DNA of 64,000 bases. Origin: Dendrolimus kikuchii (Eukaryota > Arthropoda > Insecta > Lepidoptera > Lasiocampidae). The stretch is taken from the NCBI GenBank assembly GCA_019925095.2, contig CM034388.1, positions 868,001 to 932,000 of the forward strand, given 5' to 3'. A program made the translations under genes and the position numbers. Of this stretch, positions 24,601 to 39,600 are shown piece after piece. Under the pieces are notes generated by a model. The model saw only the letters and a list, made by a program, of their open reading frames with translations, was not told the origin of the DNA and made no database searches. Each line of letters begins with the position of its first letter. Within the stretch, counting starts at the first letter, position 1.

Positions 24601-27600
24601 TTTAAGAGAGCAGCAGCGCATTTGTAGCACCTTTGGTGTTGCAAATGTCCATAGGCGATGGTAACCGCTTTCCATCGAGTGGGCCGTCTGCCTGTCTGCT
24701 GAACTCCTGCAATAAAAAAAAAACACTGGCACTTGGAGGTTGAACCTTAGTTCTTTCGAATTTTGCTCTGGCTATGGCAACGTCTTTAGACTTGACGAGA
24801 ATTTTTTTATTTTTTATTGTAGGAGATCAGCAGACAGGCAGACGGCCCACTTGATGGAAAGCGGTTAGACATTTGCAACAGCAAAGTTGCTACAAATGAG
24901 ACTGGAACCTGGTCACTAATGCCGGAACATACCTCAAGGTTGTTATGGCGACATACTTTAGACCAGCGGTGGTAGCCATCCAGTCGGACAAATGCCCTAC
25001 CACCTGGCTGTGGGTTGTTTTGTCGCCTCTTACGACAGGCCGCCCCAACGCAGGAAATTGTATTCTTTCTCCGTTCCTGCACGGATAGAAGATAACTTGA
25101 CCGATGTCCATCCAGATGTGCGTTGGAGCGTTTCTTCGAGGCGCACACCCACGGGATACTGTGGTCGGTGCCGCACGCAGTGGCCGTGTGGCGCGTGGCG
25201 GGCGCGCCCGCCTTTTATATGATGAAGCCGCACGCCTGCGGACCCACCGGGCTGAGGATCGATGCTCAGGTTGGGTACACTTATTTATGTTAAGTTAAGT
25301 AGCCATTTTTTTTTTTTTTTTATCGTAGTATAGGTTCGCGTTTGACCACAATCTTGCCTTATGTGGGGCGAAGATATGGTCTAGGATGGAGCACGCTTGC
25401 CTAGAAGGTACCTATTCACACGTGACTTGAAGACACCCAGGTTATATGTATCCGGAAAGACAGACTCCGGCAATGAGTTCCACTCCTTTGCGGCGCGTAT
25501 GATGAAGCGAGATGCAAAGCGCTTCGTTCTAATAGGTGGAATATCCACCATATATCGATGCCGCATGCCGGTTCGTCTGGTTGTCCGATGATGGAAGGGA
25601 GATGGCGGGATCAGATTGAAGCGCTCAGCTGCACACTCTCCATAGTGAATCCGATAGAAAACCGACAAGCTGGCAACGCTGCGCCGATGTTCGAGACTTT
25701 GCATTTTGTCATCGAAAAGCTGGTCGTTGCCAACCGGCCTCCTGGCTCTCCGCTCAATCAACTCAAGTGCTTCGAGTTGGTATTTGGCTGAGCCATCCCA
25801 AAGCTGAGAGCAGTACTCCATACATGCTCGTACTTGTGTTTTGTACAATACTAGCAGTTGTTCAGGTGTGAAGTACCGTCTCACCTTCGAGAGTATGCCT
25901 AGTTTTTTTGCCGCAGTTTGTGCGATACGCTCGATACATGAGCCAAAGTTGATAGTCGACGTCAAGGGAACGCCAAGAAGCTGAAGTTCGTCGGTCATCG
26001 GAACGGGTACTCCTTTTCCATTTTCACAGAGTCGAAAGCTGTGAGGTTGCCAAAAAGAGATTTTATTTTTATTCTCCTCTTTACCATTTATATTTGGTTT
26101 GCGCTAATATGACCACGTTGCCGAATATCGTGAGAAGCTTAAATGGTTACCTATTCGCCTTCGCCGGAACGTTCACTTGCTCTCTCTTTTGTACAACCTC
26201 CTTTTGGATCCTCGTACTCCTCCTTATTTAAAGGAACGCTTTGACTTCCTACGTCTTTCTCATTCCCGTTATTTGCGCTCTAGTCATAATCTCTCCTTAA
26301 TGACACCTGTACACACTTCTTCCTTCGTTGACAACTCTTTCACAGTACTGGCTGTCCGTTTATGGAACTCGCTGCCACTCAACATCAGACAAGCTAAGTC
26401 GGTATCCTCTTTTAAAATCATGGTTTTTAATTATTTTTGGTCCTCTCAGGTATAATAGTGCTGTATGTATTACGATATGTACTGTGTTTATACATACATA
26501 CATACATAACTTCACGCCAGTTCCCTTGCGGGGTAGGCACGAACAACAGAGCGCCATTTAGGCTTATTCTTAGACACCTCACTTGCTTCTTTGACATTCA
26601 TAACTCTTGTCATGCACGCTCGTCTGTTCTTAAGGCTCCTGACATCACCTTCTGCTAGTACACGAACAATTTGATCGTGGAAGGTGTGTCGTGGCCTTCT
26701 TACTGTGTTTATATAGTATATAATAAAGATTTTTATTTATTTTATATATTTTGATCATTTTATATTATTTATTGTCTACACCGCCACTGTCATGTTGTAA
26801 TATTTCCCTTAGTTTGGGGGGTTGCCTGGAAGAGATCGCTTTAAGCGATAAGGCCGCCCTTTGTTCAACATTTATTGTATCTAGTTTTTAAGTTTAAATT
26901 TTGGTGAACAATAAAGTGTTTTCATTCATTCATACCATTCCCTTCCGACCTTTCTCTTTCTTCTCCTCCCCTTTTTCTCACCTCTCTCCGCTTTACTCCA
27001 CATCCCTCCCCAACCACACCCCACAAATAATCCAAATCTACCTATGACAATTGCAGGATGACGGCGCACCTTGTGTGATGACATTCTCATCAGCAAAATT
27101 GATGGCCTTTTCGTAAGTTTTCATTTTCATATTATTCATAAATTACCCAAGTAGTTGTTATAATTAGGTCTTTTGCAATGTCGTTATTAGATATTCTTCA
27201 GCTAGATGTAAGACTCCCCTAGTTTACGCCACGTATACCGGTCCTGTCCTTTGCTCATCCAGCTTCTTTATGTTTTATCTGTGCAGGAACGGAGAAAGAA
27301 TACAATTTCCTGCATTGGGGCAATCTGTCATAAGAGGCGACAAAACAACCCACAACCAGGTGGTACAGTATTAGTCCGTTTGGATGGCTATCACCCCTGG
27401 TCTAGAGTATGTCGCCATAACAACCTTGAGTTGTGTTCCGGCATGAGTGACCAGGTTCCAGTTTCCCTTAAGAGAGCAGCAGCGCATTTGTAGCGCCTTT
27501 GGTGTTGCAAATATCCATAGGCGATGGTAACCGCTTTCCATCCAGTGGGCCTGTCTGCTGAACTCCTGCTATAAAAATAAAATGGACATTTGCAAAACCA

Positions 27601-30600
27601 AAGTTATAAACATTTGCAAACACAACTCAAGGTTGTTATGGCGGCATACTCTACACCAGGGGTGGTAGCCATCCAGTCGGGCAAATGCCCTACCACCTGG
27701 CTGTGGGTTGTTTAGTCGACCATAGGCGATGGTAACCGCTTTTCATCTGCCTGTCTGCTGAACTCCTGCAATAAGAAAAAATAAAAATGTTTGCCGGGAT
27801 GTCTCTCACTTCAGGACTCGTATGTTCCATCGGCTATCAGTTCTGCGACAAAAGTGACCAACTCGCTGCAAAGTTAAGCTTAGGAATTTTGCGAGCTATT
27901 TCGGTAACCCTGATACTCTTACGGGTTTCTTCGTTTATGATTGAGTCCATAAGGGACATAACCGATTTGTGATCGAGTTTCTTTGTATACGTATAACAGC
28001 CGTTAAACAACAGGTACCTCCAGAACGTGCCGGTCGCGGAGCGTATTAAGCACGAGTTCCAACTGTACGCGATGGCGGTGACCGTGCAACCGATCAAGAA
28101 GCTGGGGGGCGTCGAGCCCCCGCTGGTGAGGGCGCCCCCGGGGGCGAAGCTGGTCCCGGCCACCAGTAAGGTAAAGTTGTCGTCTACACCAAGTCTGCTA
28201 CTTGTGATGTCACGCCTCATTATAAATGATCGTTTTCAGAATACTACTAATCGTATACTAGCAGAAGGTGATGTCAGGAGCCTTAAGAACGGACGGGCGT
28301 GCATGATAAGAGCTATGAATGTCAAAGAAGCGAGTGAGGTGTGTAAGAATAAGTCTGAATGGCGCTCTGTTGTTCGTGCCTACCCCGCAAGGGAACTGGC
28401 GTGAAGTTATGTATGTATGTATGTATGTAATTTAGAAAGTCTTACCAATATGCAAGTGTACCTAAATAGAAGGGTATTCCAAATTTCAGCCTTATACAAT
28501 CAACTACATACATAACTTCACGCCAGTTCCCTTGCGGGGTAGGCACGAACAACAGAGCGCCATTCAGGCTTATTCTTACACACCTCACTCGCTTCTTTGA
28601 CATTCATAACTCTTGCCATGCACGCTCGTCTGTTCTTAAGGCTCCTGACATCACCTTCTGCTAGTACACGATCAATTTGATCAATCAACTAGTTTTGTTT
28701 TATTCACATTTTTGTCCCTTGTGTAACACTGCACTCTTGTCTGTTTGCCCATTTGTTATGAAGCCCACGATATCTCTGTCTATAACTGCAAAATTATGGA
28801 CGATGTTTGCGTGCATTAACGATATTTTGGTGGGTTCTTGAACCATTTATTTCTGCTCAACGCTGCACACTTTAACCTACATAAAAATCCTTCTTATTTC
28901 TATGATCATCTTCTTTATCGTTGGTTGCAGTAAGAATTCTTGACCGGACCTTGATGGGTGAATATTATCCTAATGTGTTATATATAGGTTGCAATCGATG
29001 GCAGCAAGCGTCGCGCGGACGAAAAGGATCGCAAGCATCCGCCAGGTAGCGCCACGTGCTTGGACGCGCAGCGCGCAGCCGACAAGAAGGACAAAGAAGA
29101 GAAGAAACTTAAAGGTATGTACTGACAGTTACATTTTTGAGTAGTAGACGTTATACCTTTTTTGCTATGAGGAGAAATCAGTTTTCGGACACCCCGCTAG
29201 TCGGGGCTGGCAGCAGTGGTAGTTTGGGATTCGCTGGTCTTACGGTCGCTGGAATACCCACTAAAATTTCTCAGGTGTTTCTCCTGTTGCCATAAGCCGG
29301 AGCCACAACCCAGGCTCCCCTCTTTGGCAGTATCCAAAAGACCAATATATCCCCTTCTCGGCGGTTTGGTGTCCCCGTGGGCTACCATCCGCATCTCGAG
29401 GAAACCTTATGCCTGCCACATTTGTCCAAGATCAACGTGCATGAAGATATAGGTCCACAGGATATTTTCAGCGTTTGGCAATTGAAACAATATGCTCAAT
29501 TAGGCCAGAAGATATTACTGCATCCCGTTTGGGTATCCCTATAAATCTATCACAGAGGGACTTGATGATTTTATAAGGGGTTCGGTGTTTACCCGAATGG
29601 CTATGAAAACCCAAAAACGGACGCAACTAGCACTTATTTAATTTGATTTGAAGGTCAAAGGAATACAAGCGGCTGGTTGGTGTTGAACGACGGCACTCAG
29701 TTCTTGTCGGCACAACATTCGATGGCCTGCAGGAAGTTCCCCTTCGCTTCGAGAGGGAATCAGGTGAGTTTGGAGGCCGATTCCTTAATGTAAAAAGGGA
29801 CCTTTCTAGTTTCTGTCTCGACGACTGCTATAAATAAATTCTTTTGAAAGCGAATCAGGTAAAATTAAATCTCTTAGCTGATAGTCCAGTGCTGTTGCTT
29901 GCGAATTTATTATTTAAGCTTTCTATATCTAAAGGTAAAAAGGAAGAATTTTATCTCACTACTGTGTCTGAGTGTCTCACAAATGACTATCCCAAGAACA
30001 TCAACATGAATCAGTTCAATTTAGAGGCCTTGACGACGGGTTATCTCAGTGTGGTACTTGTGAAATTATTTGTTGCGGACAGAATCACCCCCCTGACCTC
30101 TCCCTCGTAAATCCCGTACCCCCACGCCCCGCTTACTTCAGATACGTAGTCCGCTCCGTTAGCTGCTAAGCGTCTGTATTTTTGTAGTACCTTAGTAAGC
30201 ACGGGGCGAGCCTGCGGCAACCTAATCTGCCTCGGTCGAATATATGCACACAAGTAAAAGTATATACACACAAGGAAGACTAAGAAGATCAAGGAGCATT
30301 CGGAAGACTCTACAGCTAACGGACTCTCAGCGTGACTACGTGGATCTTGTGAACCACCAGTGATTGTGATTAGTGCCACTCGTATTGATCGGTGTAATCG
30401 ATATAATTAGTGCTATCTACGTTCAGTGTAACGTCCGGAGCTAGTGCTAAGTTGTGTCGGTTAAACTCGAACGTGCCGTTTGATACAGTTGTGCTGATCG
30501 CACCTGTTGCTGTTGTGGCGCCTATAAATAAATACAGTTAACTTGCTAAGGTTTGTTTCATTTAGGGCGACCCCTGCGCCCGCACGCCCAACATTGTTCT

Positions 30601-33600
30601 TTAGAGTTCCAATATCTAAAAGCAAATTTCGGATGAGTGCCAGGCTGTCCACGAATTATGAAGGGCTCTGTAGATGTGACAAACGTTCACTACCTAATCG
30701 AAAATATCCTACTAGGTTTGTCCAACAAGTAATATCAGGAGTCCGTTTAAAAAAATAAATCCTATCAATACAAAACATTAATAATTTTTCAAAGTAAGCT
30801 CCTCCCATATCGATGCATTGATTCTAGCAAGAATTTTAAGGAACGAAGGCGCTATGAGTAAGTTTCCTCCGGATTTTATCGGCTGCTCCAAAATTATGCT
30901 CTTTCATGGGAATTTCCCAGTAGGGGCAGAAATAGAAAGAACTGGATGAAGAATGTAGTGGAACACTTACAAGACAATGGATAGGGTTATACAATAATTG
31001 AGATCGCAAACGATTGCCGAGACGTACAAAGAATATATACAAATTTCCGACAGTAATAGATGAGCATAGGCCTGCGAGGAACAACAATAACCTCGCTGGA
31101 AGATCTCCCTTTGAGACTGAGGAGCATTCCATCTCGCTCTTCCATCCTATACGGGGCACTCTCTTCTACAGTTGGGTAGGACATGATTTTAAAATGATCT
31201 TGTAAAAGTAACATGACATTTTGTACTGAACTGATGATGAGGCCAGTGTGGCGGTGACCGTCATTCCCTCATTTATCCCGTACAAAACTTCTAGTTCGGA
31301 AATGTTCGTTAAGAATCGGATGTGATCGGCCTCGGTGACCTCATTTTACTAGCAGTCGTACATGTCATGTTGCCCCTCTTTGTCATGTGAATATCCGTAG
31401 AGGCGTTATTGTACAATTGTAGCATAAACCTCGCTCCGTCTGTCCCCTTACATTTGAAGCGCGAGTGGTACACTGAATAGTAGCGCGACAGAATATTTGA
31501 AGCATTACTTTTTTAGATTTTGTACCGTATCAGTACAAATGGATTTTACATACATACATACATACATAACTTCACGCCAGTTCCCTTGCGGGGTAGGCAC
31601 GAACAACAGAGCGCTATTTAGGCCCATTCTTACATACCTCACTTGCTTCTTTGACATTCATAACTCTTGTCATGCACGCTCGTCTGTTCTTAAGGCTCCT
31701 GACATCACCCTCCGCTAGTACACGATCAATTTGATCATGGAAGGTGTGTCGTGGCCTTCCACGACTTCTGCATCCATCCACTTTTGCATTGTATATCTGT
31801 TTAGTCATTCTTTCATCATGCATTCTTTCCGCATGCCCGAACCACCAGAGCATTCCTTTCCTTACCTTCACCCCGACACTTTCTTTCAGACCAACACTCT
31901 TTTTTACTTCGGTATTACGAACGCGGTCCGCGAGCGTCACTCCGCAGATTTTGCGCAGTGCTTGCATCTCAACCGCGTTTACTCTACTTTCATGCTCTCT
32001 CTTCCATATCCAACTCTCGCTTCCGTACAAATGGATTTTGTACGGGACAAATGTACCGGATCGTACGTGTTCGACGCAACTCTACTCTCTTCAGTCCGAA
32101 GAAGCCAGTTAAGGACTCTGGGCTGCTGGGGAGCCGTTATTATTTTTGATTCGGCCAGGATGCTAGTTACAAGTGCCGCATGTTCCGGCATTGTCATGGT
32201 GGAGATTCTAATCGTCCGTGATTACGACTTGGTTGCTATTAACCAACCAATTCAATCTTTTCAAAATATCTCACCAGTTTCGCAAGTTAACTAACATTAA
32301 TTCGTAACTTTACAAGTATCCATGCAAAAGTGGATGGATGCACAAGTCGTGGAAGGCCACGACACACCTTCCATGATCAAATTGATCGTGTACTAGCAGA
32401 AGGTGATGTCAGGAGCCTTAAGAACACACGAGCGTGCATGACAAGAGCTATGAATGTCAAAGAAGCAAATGAGGTGTGTAAGAATAAACCTAAATGGCGC
32501 TCTGTGGTTCGTGCCTACCCCGCAAGGGAATTGGCATGAAGTTATGTATGTATGTATGTATGTATGTATGTATGTACAAGTATCCACCTAAACCTGCGCC
32601 CCATTTATGGCGCTTTTACGGGGCGTCATGGGATCTTGTACAGACTAACTGCACCATGACGCCCCTACACCCTGTAACTGGGTCAGCCCGGAGAGCAGAG
32701 TGACCCACTTCGTACAGCGGTGGGGGGGGGGGGGGAAGTCCGCTGTCGCCCCCGTGACAGCGGCCCCTGTGACGGTAATTATGGGAGGAAAAGATGCGCG
32801 TAGCGGCGCCTGCGACCGCCGGTCCGCTATGTACAAGTATCCACCGCTAACACTTACCAACTTCATTCATAATTTGCGGTCACTTCTCTGTTCTTACGAG
32901 CGCTCACTGATCTAACATCTTTTGGACAAATGCTGTATATCTCGAAAACTATTCAACGGATAATGTTCACACCTCCGATGTTGTGGTCCACCAGGCCCTA
33001 GCGTGTTCCGTGATGGCCGTGGCTATGTCGAGGGTCGAGGACGTGTGCCGGTGGTGCTCGTCGACCCTGGACGAGATACTGGAAAGCGGGGACCAGCTTT
33101 ATCAAGACAGCTACTTGCACTTTAGACCTGACACCAAGATATTGATGATCGAACAGGTGATTTTGATGACTTATAAATAGTAGCCCATCGGCATCCCAAC
33201 TGTTGGGCTAGAGGTTCTCCATTCGTTGAGAAAATGGATAGTACGCCCGCCACGCATGTCCAAGGTGGATTGGCGGTATTGACACATCGGCTATCTTGAT
33301 GTGCAGGTTTCGTCATGATGTTTTTCTTCGCCGTCAACACTCTTGAAGATGTTTTTTTGACTCTTTTTGTAGATCAAAAGAACTTAATCCGTTTAAAAAA
33401 GAATGGGTGTCTGGGATCGGCCCCAGAGTAGTCCGTTGTATATTACCCATAACACAAGCGTAACTTGCTTAATTTGGGGATATACAATATGTGTGTTTGT
33501 TTGCCGATTATTATTATACTGTATGTCTTTCAAGACCACGGGCCATAAAAATGGCCCGGACTTTTGGGGGGCTTGCGTGGGGCCATGGGAAGTCCAACAC

Positions 33601-36600
33601 GTAGAGGCCCCTTGACAAATTTAATGTAAATGTGGCGTGACACTGACCGGCGATTATCCCTGTCCACACCATATAGTAATGCACCCAAGGACAAGCCCCG
33701 GCCAGTGCAGGACTATTGTGGGAAATGAGGACAAAAAGTACCGGGCTATTGTGGTGAATTGCTAATGGTACTAGGGGTCTGGGAATATGGGGACTATGGC
33801 GTCTGCCCGTCGCAATGTTCAGGCCCCAAAAAATGCCATAAAGACAGGGGCAACATGGGTGTGAGTGGCTAAGGGGTGTCGAGAGGTGGGCTGCAGGTTC
33901 ACCGAAGCTACTTCCGACGTTAGACCATTTATCACTTCCACCCCTGGAGCTTGAGTCTTAGCTCTAGCGACCTCCACTCCGTGCCGGCACCATTATTATT
34001 ATTATTATTAACGGTGCTTAGTTTAGAAAATATAAAAACTACTAATGAAGTTATGTTAAATGTTTATGTTAATGCGTTTGCCTACAAAAGTGCTGACCAC
34101 GCAGAGCTTGGTCATCGTTTAGGCTAATAATTAGATATAAAGTTCAAGTAGTTCATAACAATTTTTTTTTTATTGCAGGAGATCAGCAGAAAGGCAGATG
34201 GCCCACTTGATGGAAAGCGGTTACCATCGCCTATAGACATTTGCAATACCAAAGGTGCTACAAATGCGCTGCTGCTCTCTTAAGGAAAACTGAAACCTGA
34301 TCACTAATGCCGTAACACAACTCGAAGGTTGTTATGGCGACATACTTTAGACCAGGGGTGGTAGCCATCCAGTCGGGCAAATGCCCTACCCACCTGGCTG
34401 TGGGTTGTTAAGTCGCCTCTTAGGACAGGCCGCCCCAACGCAGGAAATTGTATTCTTTCTCCGTTCCTGCACGGATAAAAAATTACAGTTCAGTTGGTCT
34501 TCTAAGAACTGTTGGTGCGGCGGCGCTGGGTTTAGCGGGAAGCGAACTGTGTCAAATTTGCGGGAAAAGAAGTGTGGGACAATTTTGATGGGAATCGGAA
34601 GATAAGCACGCATTTACCTGGTTAATGGGAATGAAATGCGGCTGCTCCTCTGCCCTAAGTCCACTTCACTTCACTTTATTTGTTATAATTTATATTATAT
34701 TTTACAATTTGATGCGGAGCGGGTTATTTATATAATACACATATTAATGAGTTGCGGGGGCGATATATTTTATGGTATTTTATTTATTTACAATATATTT
34801 GTATTTGCGGAGCGATGTAATTTATTTTATTTTATGATGACATGAGATGAATGATTGACGTGACGTGCGAAAGGGGACGCGCCGTCAGATTTAAAGGAAG
34901 AATTTAAATATGTCGAAGAAAAGTATGAATAGGTCGAAAGGAGGTTTCCATGGCGGTACCAACTGTCGAGCAATAAACTTGTCTTAAAAATTTGACACTA
35001 ATTCTCCGCGCCACCCTACTTATCTAATATTTTCATTAGAAACGTGTTCATACTCTCGTCTGTTTGAATGTCATTGCCATAATTTATTCAATGTTGATTT
35101 TAATATCTTAGATTTCAAGTCAATTAACTAATCGACTAGTTTCGAGTTCTGCATCCACAAACGTACGTACGATTATTATTATATTTTTCTCTCTAGATCT
35201 TGCGCAAGTTCTACACGCCGGGCAACTGTGTGTGTCGCGTTGTCGTCTACAAGGCCCGCCAGAAGGGATCCGTAGACACCGATTTAGTGCAACAGGTAGC
35301 AAAATTAATTTTATTAAGAAATAAAACTGAATTGTGTGTCTGTGATTTTGCCAGAATTACCAGAATTTATTATACTTGGTGAAAACCGTTTTTTTTATGC
35401 GATGGTTAATTATAATATATCAGCCTAATTATAATATACCAGTCTAATTATAATATATGAGCCTAATTATAATCTATCATAGTAATTATAATATATCAGC
35501 CTGATTATAATAATATAGGTTGGGGAAAAAGTCTTTTCGCATATAGTATGTATGAACTTGTAATAAGATCTCTTTGGCTATACCATTTGTATCTGGCTGG
35601 TTTTGGTATCATTAAAAAGTTTTAATTTTAAAGAAGACAATTCCAAATTCAAATTGGGAAAATTTGTGTTTTCATTTGTTTTTCTTATTGTTAAAATGAG
35701 TGAATCTAATGAGGAAATTCGATACATTTTAAAATTTTACTACAAAAAAGGTAAAAATGTAACACAAGCCGCGAAAAAAAAAATTGTGATGTTTATGGAC
35801 CTAATGCAGTATCTGTGAGAGTAGCGCAAATTTGGTTTAAGCGTTTTCAATCCGGAAATTTTGATTTCAAAGATGCACGTCGCTGTGGTCGCCCTGTTAC
35901 GAACAAAATTGATGCCATTTTTTGAAAAAGTGGAGCGAGTTCGGCATATTAGTAGTTACGATGTAGCTGGAGAATTGGGAATTGACCACAAAACGGTTTT
36001 GGCGCATTTGGTAAAAGCTGGGTACACAAAAAAGCTCGATATTTGGGTGCCTCATGAGCTCACTGAAAGAAACCTAATGAACCGTGTACTCATTTGTGAT
36101 TCTTTATTACGACATAATGAAACCGAACCATTTTTGAAGAAGCTGATAACTGGTGATGAAAAGTGGATCACGTACGACAACAACGTGCGAAAAAGATCGT
36201 AGTCAAAGGCCGGTCAGGCTTCACAGACTGTGGCGAAACCCGGGTTAACTCGCAACAAGATGATGCTGTGTGTATGGTGAGATTGGAAGGGCATTATTCA
36301 TTATGAGCTGTTACCGCCAGGTAGGACCATCGATTCTGAACTGTACTACGAACAACTGATGAGATTAAAGCAAAAAGTTGAGAGAAAGCGGCCGGAATTA
36401 ATTAACAGAAGGAGTGTGGTTTTTCACCATGATAACGATAGACCTCACACATCTTTAGCCACTCAGCAAGAATTACGAGAGTTTGGCTGGGAGGTGTTAA
36501 TGCATCCCCCGTATAGTCCTGACCTTGCACCTTCAGATTTTCACCTCTTTCGGTCTCTGCACAATTCCTCAGGCAGTGTCAGGTTAACATCACGAGAGGA

Positions 36601-39600
36601 CCGCTAAAATCACTTGTCGCAGTTTTTTGATCAGAAGCCCCAAAATTTTTATAGCAATGGGATCATGTCCCTACCTAGAAGATGGTAAAAAGTTATCCAA
36701 CAAAATGGTATCTACATACTTTAGTCAAATGTAAATAAACTTTATAAAAAAACCTTTTGAAGTTTTATATAAAATGCGAAGAAACTTTTTCCCCAACCTA
36801 ATATATCAGCCTATTTGTAATATAGCAGTTTAATTATAATATATCAGCCTGATTATAATATATCAGCCTAATTGTAATATACACCAGCCTAATTGTAATA
36901 TGCCAGCCTAATTATATACAATATTTCATCAGGTATCAGAGTTCTTCCGCGAGGAGAGGTCTGGTGTGTTTGTCGCTGGGAAAGGCGACTTTGCTGTGGC
37001 TCTCTTCAGGACACCTAGAGGTATGAACATTGTATAAAAAAATCATAGAGCAATGCGATCGGAGAGTACCTGGCGGCGGCGCCTAAAGCATTGAAGGACT
37101 GCTGACCTACTTTGCGACATTCACAAACCCACAACACAAATTACGACATACGGATAATAAGAACGTAATGTAATAAATTGATTAAATTATATAAAATTGT
37201 TAATGACATTATTTTAAATTCAATTGTTTTATGAATAATATATAACTGAAAGAGACATTATAAATTGTATATTAAATATTTGTTGTAATTCTAATAGCAT
37301 CATAATCAGTGACATAATCAATAATGTAATCATAATATCTATATGTCATAAGGACTACAAACGGCTTGTAACCAAAGCCACAATAAAAATTTGTATGCCC
37401 GTCCTGGCGAAACATGTAACTTGACGCTTAGTATAACATCTGCAAAAATGTCCGTGTTTCAAACAAATAAATTAATTTTCAACACACTTGCTCATAAAGT
37501 GGCTCTATGGTCACCGCAATGGGGATTGTTCACTTTTTTTCAATTTAGCTTTATGAAAAACCATTTCGAGGAATAGTGTTCCTAATCATTTCTGTCTAGT
37601 TAAAATTCCAAAAAACGTACAATCCCCTTGTATTTTGAAAGAAATGCGTTTGACCTTTATTTGACCTTACTAAATCCTATGACGTCATTTACGTCTGGTG
37701 AAATGCATATGAATACCGTAGCCATTCAGTTTCAAAATACAAAAGGACCGACATTTTCCTTTTTATGTCATTGTTATGTCATACAACATCAACATAAACA
37801 AACATTTTATTCGACGTACTCCAGAATAAAATTATGTATATATTATCTCTTCAGACCAATATTTCTTAAATATCTGTAAAGAGAATACTTACATATGATC
37901 TCTAACTAAAAGTCAAAGAAAAGTGCATTATATAAACGAGCGTCTTCGTAAATGGCGATTGGAACGATGTCGAAATCTTTTCAAGAGATACGATCCAAAA
38001 AATAACCGGTTTACTGATGAGAAGATCATCACGGTGGAAGAAAATTTAACTGGCAAAACAATACACCTTGCGCCAGAAGTTATAAGGACGTCCAAAATCA
38101 CATATTGGAAACAATGATTTAAGCATTAAGTGTTACTTTATTCGCTGGATAGCAGTGGATTTTCCAACAGGACTCTGTACCCTCCCATGAAGCTAATTCA
38201 ATCCAACTTTGGTTGCAAGCCAATTTGTGTTCTGACTTGAATTCTTTGGAGTATTCTTTATGAACTGCATTGAAGCTAATGGCATACAAAAATTCACCAG
38301 AACCTGAATTTATCTCAAGCGAGCCCAAATCAATAAATGGAAACTGATTGAAAAGATTAGTACCACCATAGAAGAATGGCCTATATCTTTAAAGCTTAAT
38401 TAATTGAAAACAAGGATGGCTATTTTAAATAACTTATTTTTATATATACATAAATCTAGATGTTATTAGTTATAATTCATGTAAACGATATATGAATATT
38501 TAACATTCCTCCAAAAATATTTTAGCTTTACTTTGACTGATGTCTTAAGAGTTCACATTACGAGTTATAAGAATAAGATGGTTTCTATACTGAAAGCAAA
38601 CTATTGTGAGTTATAAATTTGTATGTGCCCTATATTTATATGAATTGATTAATAAAATATATCTTTTGACTTATTGTTTTGCAAGATGAAATAATAAATA
38701 ACTTTTAGCAGTTAAACTTGTTTATTTACTTAAACACTTATTAATAATAATTTAGGACATATTATATAATCTTTTCAGAAATGTTCAGTTTTATCTTTTT
38801 CTTTTTTCTGCAGGCTAGCATTTGGTTTTTTCTATACATAAAGTTTTCATGTAAACTGCAGTGGATAAGTCATAAAATTCTATGATCAAGCATAACCCTT
38901 GCTTATGCAGAAAAGTTGTTGCTAATTTTTTCTGAACCTGAAAAAAAAAATATAGTGTCTATTTAATTACTCGCATAGTCCTTATTTAACTCATAATTTT
39001 TCATATTAGTAACTATGTTACACATCAAAATCATATTATTAAGAGATTTACAATCATTAAGTTATTTGTCACAAATCTTCATATTCCATGAAATTCTTCA
39101 AGCCATAGATGTGCTTAATTAATCACTTTTAAGCTGGCAAGTGAATATATTTAAAACTACTGGAGAGTTTCATATTTTCTGGTAATTGGTTGTATAAGAT
39201 CAGATCCATAACATACATTAGCAATCAAACACACTATCTAACCGCCAGGGCAGTGGGACAATGTCTGTTCCTTTATTTGTATGTATTTATATGAGATACT
39301 TTACTTGTATTATAGATTATTAAGAAAGTAATATAGGTTGCTGATTTATTGATTGTACCAAATTATCAAATAAGTAATTAATATTATTTTAAACAGTTTC
39401 TAATGAATGAGTGAGACATGTAGCTATTTTTCTATAAATAGGTGCACATTTTAGATGAATTTTGACTTCAACACAAAGTATACTTACATCAATCATATAT
39501 TAACTAATAATTAACATTACTGATTTCTTATATGGATGAAATTTACAGACAGGAATAGTAATATACTACACAGGTTCTAAAAGGAAAGAAGGAAGGAAGA

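Noticed and set aside
31731..32294. 187-codon + strand open frame
   Set aside because: Antisense shadow of the RTE copy at 31548-32024, running on into unrelated sequence; it crosses the target duplication.
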